Positions 60,193 to 64,000 of a stretch of 64,000 nt of DNA are shown here, piece by piece. The position numbers were made by a program, and so were the translations under genes. Source of the DNA: Bacillus sp. 1780r2a1 (GTDB lineage: Bacteria > Bacillota > Bacilli > Bacillales > Bacillaceae_H); contig CP099863.1 in the NCBI GenBank assembly GCA_024134725.1, positions 2,165,501 to 2,229,500 on the forward strand, written 5' to 3'. How positions within the stretch are numbered: the first letter of the stretch is position 1; the number at the start of each line of letters is the position of its first letter. The notes below the pieces were generated by a model. It did not search any database. It was given only the letters and a program-made list of their open reading frames with translations, and was not told where the DNA came from.

Positions 60193-60621
60193 TTACTTAT
60201 TTTCTGCTAGTTTTAGGTTCAGCACTTCTTCTTCGTTTTTATAGATAATTTTCATTTTAAATACATCTTCTTTATATGTTCGATCATTAAGCGTACCGAC
60301 TAAAAAAGACACGGTATTATCTTTATCGTCCAATTTATTCACCATGGCTTTTACATTTCCTGTTACCGTATCACCTTCACCCGTTTGAAGCTCAACCGTT
60401 ATGTATTTCAATTGTTCTGGCGTTATCTTAATCGATTTTGGCCCTAGCCTTACCCAATTTGTCTTGCGCTCTTGATAAAGCTTGTGGTCATATATGTATT
60501 CAGCACTCCACTCTTTTCCTTTATCAGAGAAAACAGCTTGTCCTTCCACTGCTGTTTTCCCACCAAAAGAACAGCCTACTATACATATAAAAACAAAAGC
60601 TACGAGTAGTACTTTCTTCAT
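60193..60621 (-). CDS. Small lipoprotein
   Basis: A 142-residue lipoprotein with lipobox CIVGC (Cys17). The mature domain is strand-rich (WSAEYIYDHKLYQERKTNWVRL, ITVELQTGEGDTVTGNVKAMV). No family recognised. Possibly co-transcribed with the quinone reductase gene downstream. Confidence 0.75.
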   Translation of the reverse strand: MKKVLLVAFVFICIVGCSFGGKTAVEGQAVFSDKGKEWSAEYIYDHKLYQERKTNWVRLGPKSIKITPEQLKYITVELQTGEGDTVTGNVKAMVNKLDDKDNTVSFLVGTLNDRTYKEDVFKMKIIYKNEEEVLNLKLAENK

Positions 60622-61028
60622 TTATAATCCCCTTTATATCATCTTACTTCTCTATTTTTCTCATAAGAATAAACCCTTTATAGCCAATAAAGGGTAACTT
60701 TCCCAGTCACGTAAAGCAGGCGTAAATATCGGCTTATTCAAATAATGGAAAATTTACACACCTCATTATAATCAGATTTTTCAATAGTTTCAATAAGATA
60801 AAGTAAAATTATTGATATATTTTCAAATTATTGTAAAGTTAATCTATCACTAGAAAAATAGAAAACAGTATAAGGGTCTTCATTGATTAATGAAAATGAG
60901 TTTGAGACATAGAAAAACAGCTGCTTCTAAAAGATGAAAAACAGTTCTTCCTATTTCTTTCGTTTATTTGAACCCGTTCGTTCCATCACGCTACGCTCCA
61001 TTCTAAACTATTTTTTCCTAATCAACAA
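60622..61028. other. Intergenic stretch
   Basis: About 400 bases without a gene. A hairpin (ACCCTTTA / TAAAGGGT, 60673-60695) lies in the lipoprotein gene's upstream region. The rest is AT-rich and holds nothing I can name. Confidence 0.5.
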
Positions 61029-61031
61029 AAA

Positions 61032-61072
61032 GCCTGAACGATTAAAAGTTGTGAACTTTTAATCGTTCAGGC
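61032..61072 (-). terminator. Strong terminator
   Basis: Perfect 19-bp arms around a 3-base loop (stem begins GCCTGAACGATTAAAAGTT), followed by TTTTTG on the minus strand. It serves the three-gene unit ending at 61121. Confidence 0.92.
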
Positions 61073-61120
61073 ATAGTAGGGATTGAACTACTTATGTATC
61101 AATACCTGTACAACACTCCA

Positions 61121-61357
61121 CTACTTAGAGTGCTTCACTTTATCAACATGTAAGTAATAACCGATTCCAGCTCCGATAAGGCCGCTGGCAGCACATATTC
61201 TCATTAAAACCATAAATACGTCAATAAGTTCCATGTATGACGTTTCGATGAACCCTTCTCCTGAGCCCAATACTTCTTTATAAGGTACGAAAAATACGCC
61301 TATACAAAAGCCTAAAACAAGGCCATATATAAACCCTTTTTCTACAAACTTTGCCAA
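61121..61357 (-). CDS. Small two-helix membrane protein
   Basis: A 78-residue protein with membrane helices at about 9-26 and 48-67 and a basic tail. It lies ten bases after the GNAT gene in a three-gene unit. No family recognised. Confidence 0.7.
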   Translation of the reverse strand: MAKFVEKGFIYGLVLGFCIGVFFVPYKEVLGSGEGFIETSYMELIDVFMVLMRICAASGLIGAGIGYYLHVDKVKHSK

Positions 61358-61367
61358 CTGAATCTCC

Positions 61368-61856
61368 TCACTTCACTCTTCCCATTATAAACACATCATG
61401 ATATTCACCTGCATAGAAGTGCGCTTTTTTTAGTTGTCCCTCTACTTGAAACCCTTTTTTCTTGTAAAGCTTCATGGCTTTTTCATTTGATACATTCACC
61501 TCTAGTTCTATGCGAATGAGACCTAAATAGTTATCTGCAATATCTAAAAGTGAATCTATAAGAGCACCACCAATACCTTTTCCGTGGTACTTCTCATGAA
61601 TCGAGATACCCAGTACAGCAATATGACGCTGTTTTCCTGGTTTAATATGAAGGCCAGCTATCCCAACGAGTTTATCTTCAACTGTAGCTACCATTAGATG
61701 CGCATCTTGACTTATGCTTTCCATAAAATCTTTTGAACTTTTCACACGCTCTGAAGGTATCGCTAACGTATGGCGTGCAACTGATGGCTGAATTCTAATT
61801 TCATGAACAGCTTCTGCGTCACTTGGATGTACCGGTCTAATTTTAATATCAATCAT
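61368..61856 (-). CDS. GNAT acetyltransferase
   Basis: A 162-residue enzyme: IRPVHPSDAEAVHEIR at the start, LGISIHEKYHGKGIGGALIDSLLDIA (about 84-109) as acetyl-CoA loop, and NEKAMKLYKKKGFQVEGQLKKAHF. Similar to diamine or phosphinothricin-type acetyltransferases. Its ATG overlaps the EamA stop by four bases. Confidence 0.91.
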   Translation of the reverse strand: MIDIKIRPVHPSDAEAVHEIRIQPSVARHTLAIPSERVKSSKDFMESISQDAHLMVATVEDKLVGIAGLHIKPGKQRHIAVLGISIHEKYHGKGIGGALIDSLLDIADNYLGLIRIELEVNVSNEKAMKLYKKKGFQVEGQLKKAHFYAGEYHDVFIMGRVK

Positions 61857-62776
61857 TTCACACTCTCCCCTTCACGATATGAGTAGTCCGATTTCTTTTT
61901 CACTTTCATCATCGTCAACCCCATGCCTCCAAAGATGAGGACAATGCCAACGCTTTGTAGAATATCTGGTCTAAACCCTGTTAACAGCGTATCTAATAAA
62001 ATAGCTACCGCAGGATCTAGAAACACGAGAACTGAAATGACGTTTGATGATAAAAATCGTAAACTATCAAAAAACAGTAAATAGACGATACCAGTATGTA
62101 CGATGCCTGTTATAGCTACAACCATCCAGTTAATCGCAGATAGTTCAAAAAAAGAATGAAAGGTAACGATCGGCATCAGCATAAAAATTCCAACCAGAGT
62201 TTGTAAAAACGTCGTCGCATAGGGACTTAGCTCTCTAATCCCTTTACCTGCTAGGGTAGTGAATGCGTAAAAGAGCGCAGCTAAGAGTCCCCAAACCACC
62301 CCTGAAGAAAGTAAATCGTTCATTGATGTACCAGCACTAACCCCTGAAATCAAAAGAGTACCGATAAAACAAATCGCCAGTGACACAACTGATATAGGGG
62401 TTAGCTTTTCTTTATATAGGATAGCTCCTAAAAATAAAACAAACACCGGTGCCAAATGATAGATTGAAATAGCGACCGTAACGGACGTTTGTTCAAATGC
62501 TTTAAATAAAAACACCCAGTTTAATACAAGAAAAACGCCGCAGATCAACGTCTGGATAACATCTCTTTTACTCCACTTTTCTTCTTTATACTTTCCAGTT
62601 AACATCCAGCAAGCGCTTAAAAATAGAGTCGCACACACACACCTAACAAAAACAAGCTCCACTGACTGTAGATTAGAGCGCTCTGAAAAGAAGCCGATTG
62701 AACCAAAAATAACCATGGATACAATCATCTTTAGCTTAGCAGATGAAGAGTTGAGAGATGCTTGATTGTGATTCAT
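61853..62776 (-). CDS. EamA/DMT family transporter
   Basis: A 307-residue transporter with ten helices in two EamA repeats (about 15-145 and 160-295; SVGIVLIFGGMGLTMM ends the second). The ATG at 62776 follows TAGGAGG. Substrate unknown. Translationally coupled to a GNAT gene, which may act on the same compound. Confidence 0.9.
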   Translation of the reverse strand: MNHNQASLNSSSAKLKMIVSMVIFGSIGFFSERSNLQSVELVFVRCVCATLFLSACWMLTGKYKEEKWSKRDVIQTLICGVFLVLNWVFLFKAFEQTSVTVAISIYHLAPVFVLFLGAILYKEKLTPISVVSLAICFIGTLLISGVSAGTSMNDLLSSGVVWGLLAALFYAFTTLAGKGIRELSPYATTFLQTLVGIFMLMPIVTFHSFFELSAINWMVVAITGIVHTGIVYLLFFDSLRFLSSNVISVLVFLDPAVAILLDTLLTGFRPDILQSVGIVLIFGGMGLTMMKVKKKSDYSYREGESVK

Positions 62777-62870
62777 TCCTTGCACCTCCTATAAAATTGA
62801 ATCTATTTTACCATAAATATCCTAAACAGAACTGGTAAATCTAAAAAAAGGATTTATTTTCTACATAGGG

Positions 62871-62899
62871 TTGCCGATTGTTTTTAAGCATGCTACAAT
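62871..62899 (+). promoter_or_regulatory. Sigma-A promoter of the ABC-F gene
   Basis: TTGCCG (62871-62876), 17-bp spacer, TACAAT (62894-62899). Start of transcription near 62906, giving a leader of about 235 bases. Confidence 0.8.
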
Positions 62900-62922
62900 T
62901 TTCACTAATAAACACGAGAGGA

Positions 62923-62967
62923 ATGATGGATGAACAATGGATAACTAACCTAATTTTTTACGTTTGA
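62923..62967 (+). CDS. Leader peptide (uORF) of the ABC-F gene
   Basis: A 14-codon frame, MMDEQWITNLIFYV, with GAGAGG just upstream. A second overlapping frame (ATG at 62930, MNNG) is also possible. Ribosome stalling on such leader peptides by lincosamides or similar drugs induces vmlR-type genes. It precedes alternative RNA stems. Confidence 0.65.
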   Translation: MMDEQWITNLIFYV

Positions 62968-62997
62968 AATTTCATAATTTCAAGTCTTAAAAACTTA

Positions 62998-63118
62998 GGA
63001 TTAGTCTGCCCATTTTTCACCCCTCCCTACAAGCTCTCTGCTTATAGGCTTCTTTATGCGGGACAATAATGCGGACTCGACTAATCCTTCCAATAAAATT
63101 GGGAGGATTTTTTTATTC
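62998..63118 (+). promoter_or_regulatory. Antiterminator and terminator of the ABC-F leader
   Basis: The terminator has 12-bp arms (63083-63094 and 63098-63109, one G-T pair), followed by seven T. GGATTAGTC (62998-63006) is perfectly complementary to GACTAATCC (63079-63087), which overlaps the terminator's left arm. The two folds exclude each other, the classical layout of ribosome-mediated attenuation. Confidence 0.85.
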
Positions 63119-63142
63119 TCCCTGTACCAAAGGGATGATTCG

Positions 63143-64000
63143 ATGTTAGAACTACTACAATTAAAAGAATTGAAGCTTGAATTAAATGACTACACGCTGT
63201 TTAAAGATGTAAATGTAAGTATCCAGCAAGGTGACACTATCGGTATTATTGGTAAAAACGGTGCCGGCAAATCTACTTTGCTTCGCGTACTGACTGGAGA
63301 TATAAACCCGACAGGCGGAAAAATTCAGCACTTTCAGCCCAACATTTCCATTTCTATGGTTGAACAAGAAGCTCGTTCTTACTCATTTGAAGACTTGTCG
63401 GCATCAGAAGAAACGCTTTTAAGGAAATGGAACGTGCCAACCGGCAACTTTCAGCGGCTGAGCGGTGGTGAAAAGCTGAAAGCCCGCCTTGCAAGAGGTT
63501 TAGCGAACTATTCTGATCTTTTATTGTTAGATGAACCAACAAACCATCTAGATGCTGACAGCACGGCTCTTTTAATCAAAGAAATAAAGAAATACCGAGG
63601 AACGATCCTTTTGGTTTCCCATGACCGCTATTTTTTAGATCAGGTCGCAACAAAAATCTGGTCTATTGAGAATCAAAAAGTTATTGCACACAGCGGAAAC
63701 TACAGCGACTATATGAAACACCGTGAACAAGTTCGTCTCACCCAACAGCGAGAATACGAAAAGCAGCAAAAAATGAAAGAGCGCATCAACAATCAAATGA
63801 ATCAGCTTACCGCTTGGTCACAGTCAGGTCATGCACAATCAACAAAAGAAGAAGGTTTTAAAGAATATCACCGCGTCAAAGCCAAGCGTTTAGATTCACA
63901 GGTGAAGTCAAAACAAAAGCGTCTTGAAAAAGAGCTGGAAAAGTTTAAAACAGAAGCTCCCGCTGAGGAGTATCAGGTACAATTTTCATTTACTTCAACT
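63143..64000 (+). CDS. vmlR: ABC-F ribosome protection protein (VmlR-like), 3' end outside window
   Basis: The first 286 residues of an ABC-F ATPase, cut by the window end. Walker A GIIGKNGAGKSTLL (about 33-46), signature RLSGGEKLKARLARGL (about 112-127), Walker B LLLLDEPTNHLDA and H-switch VSHDRYF. The inter-domain linker begins after NYSDYMKHRE. Nearly every block matches B. subtilis VmlR, which protects ribosomes from lincosamides, streptogramin A and pleuromutilins. It is preceded by AAAGGGATG. Confidence 0.9.
   Translation, partial: MLELLQLKELKLELNDYTLFKDVNVSIQQGDTIGIIGKNGAGKSTLLRVLTGDINPTGGKIQHFQPNISISMVEQEARSYSFEDLSASEETLLRKWNVPTGNFQRLSGGEKLKARLARGLANYSDLLLLDEPTNHLDADSTALLIKEIKKYRGTILLVSHDRYFLDQVATKIWSIENQKVIAHSGNYSDYMKHREQVRLTQQREYEKQQKMKERINNQMNQLTAWSQSGHAQSTKEEGFKEYHRVKAKRLDSQVKSKQKRLEKELEKFKTEAPAEEYQVQFSFTST

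Noticed and set aside
60622-61028. Possible non-coding RNA in the 400-base gap
   Set aside because: Apart from one short hairpin I saw no promoter-terminator pair or conserved-looking structure to support it.

Overview
The window is chromosomal DNA from a low-GC, spore-forming member of the Bacillaceae. The best match by gene content is the Priestia (formerly Bacillus) megaterium group. Supporting signs are a VmlR-like ABC-F gene with its attenuator leader, a yrkD-J/cst-like persulfide cluster, ZagA (YciC) behind a classical Bacillus Zur box, an AadK-like enzyme, YwqH/YwqI-like partners of an LXG toxin, and a BclA-like collagen repeat protein. The species call is an inference from protein resemblance. 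No tRNA, rRNA, CRISPR array, integrase or transposase was seen.

Layout. 0.1-4.7 kb: small regulators and lipoproteins, and a four-gene HTH/hydrolase operon behind two long palindromes. 4.7-11.4 kb: trhO, then a six-gene acyl-CoA operon (SDR, TetR, 3-hydroxyacyl-CoA dehydrogenase, thioesterase, acyl-CoA dehydrogenase, quinone reductase) behind a TetR-type operator. 11.5-12.4 kb: ctaB. 12.8-16.9 kb: a CstR-type sulfur-transfer operon with the same 16-bp operator repeated in front of five genes. 17.0-18.8 kb: zagA-dcd under a 31-bp Zur box. 19-20.8 kb: an EamA exporter with an attenuator-like leader, and small membrane or lipoproteins. 20.8-23.0 kb: a two-gene RNA repair unit (T4 Rnl1-like ligase and a kinase-HD end-healing enzyme).

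23.2-36.2 kb is the most distinctive part. One complete LXG polymorphic toxin operon (YwqH-like, YwqI-like, LXG/PT-TG/HNH toxin, immunity gene) is followed by five promoter-distal, start-less toxin tail cassettes in the same orientation. Each cassette carries a near-identical ~390-bp head (the same segment that precedes the HNH tail in the full gene), a different nuclease tail (WHH, AHH, AHH, Ntox15, Endonuclease_NS_2) and a matching immunity gene (SUKH, unknown, ankyrin, GAD/DUF1851, YezG). One tail is split by a nonsense codon and another has an 8-bp deletion in its head. The spacers hold a repeated hairpin and decayed 3' ends of at least three immunity genes, which look like scars of earlier cassettes. 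The array reads as a silent store of warheads for one LXG delivery module.

36.3-51.6 kb is a mixed accessory stretch rich in GNAT acetyltransferases (eight in the whole window), with AadK, Nudix, VOC, ASCH, hydrolase and aldo/keto reductase genes, an Ltp-repeat membrane protein and the 22-unit collagen-like protein. 51.6-64 kb: an HxlR/quinone reductase pair around a large palindrome, an IclR-MFS-UPF0303-ABM operon, a Rieske oxygenase and its TetR regulator sharing an operator, DUF554, a second quinone reductase, another EamA exporter, and the start of a VmlR-like ribosome protection gene behind a uORF/terminator leader, cut by the window end.

Most genes to 18.7 kb and from 20.8 to 36.9 kb lie on the minus strand. 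Starts were chosen by ribosome binding site and family alignment, and often lie inside longer open frames.
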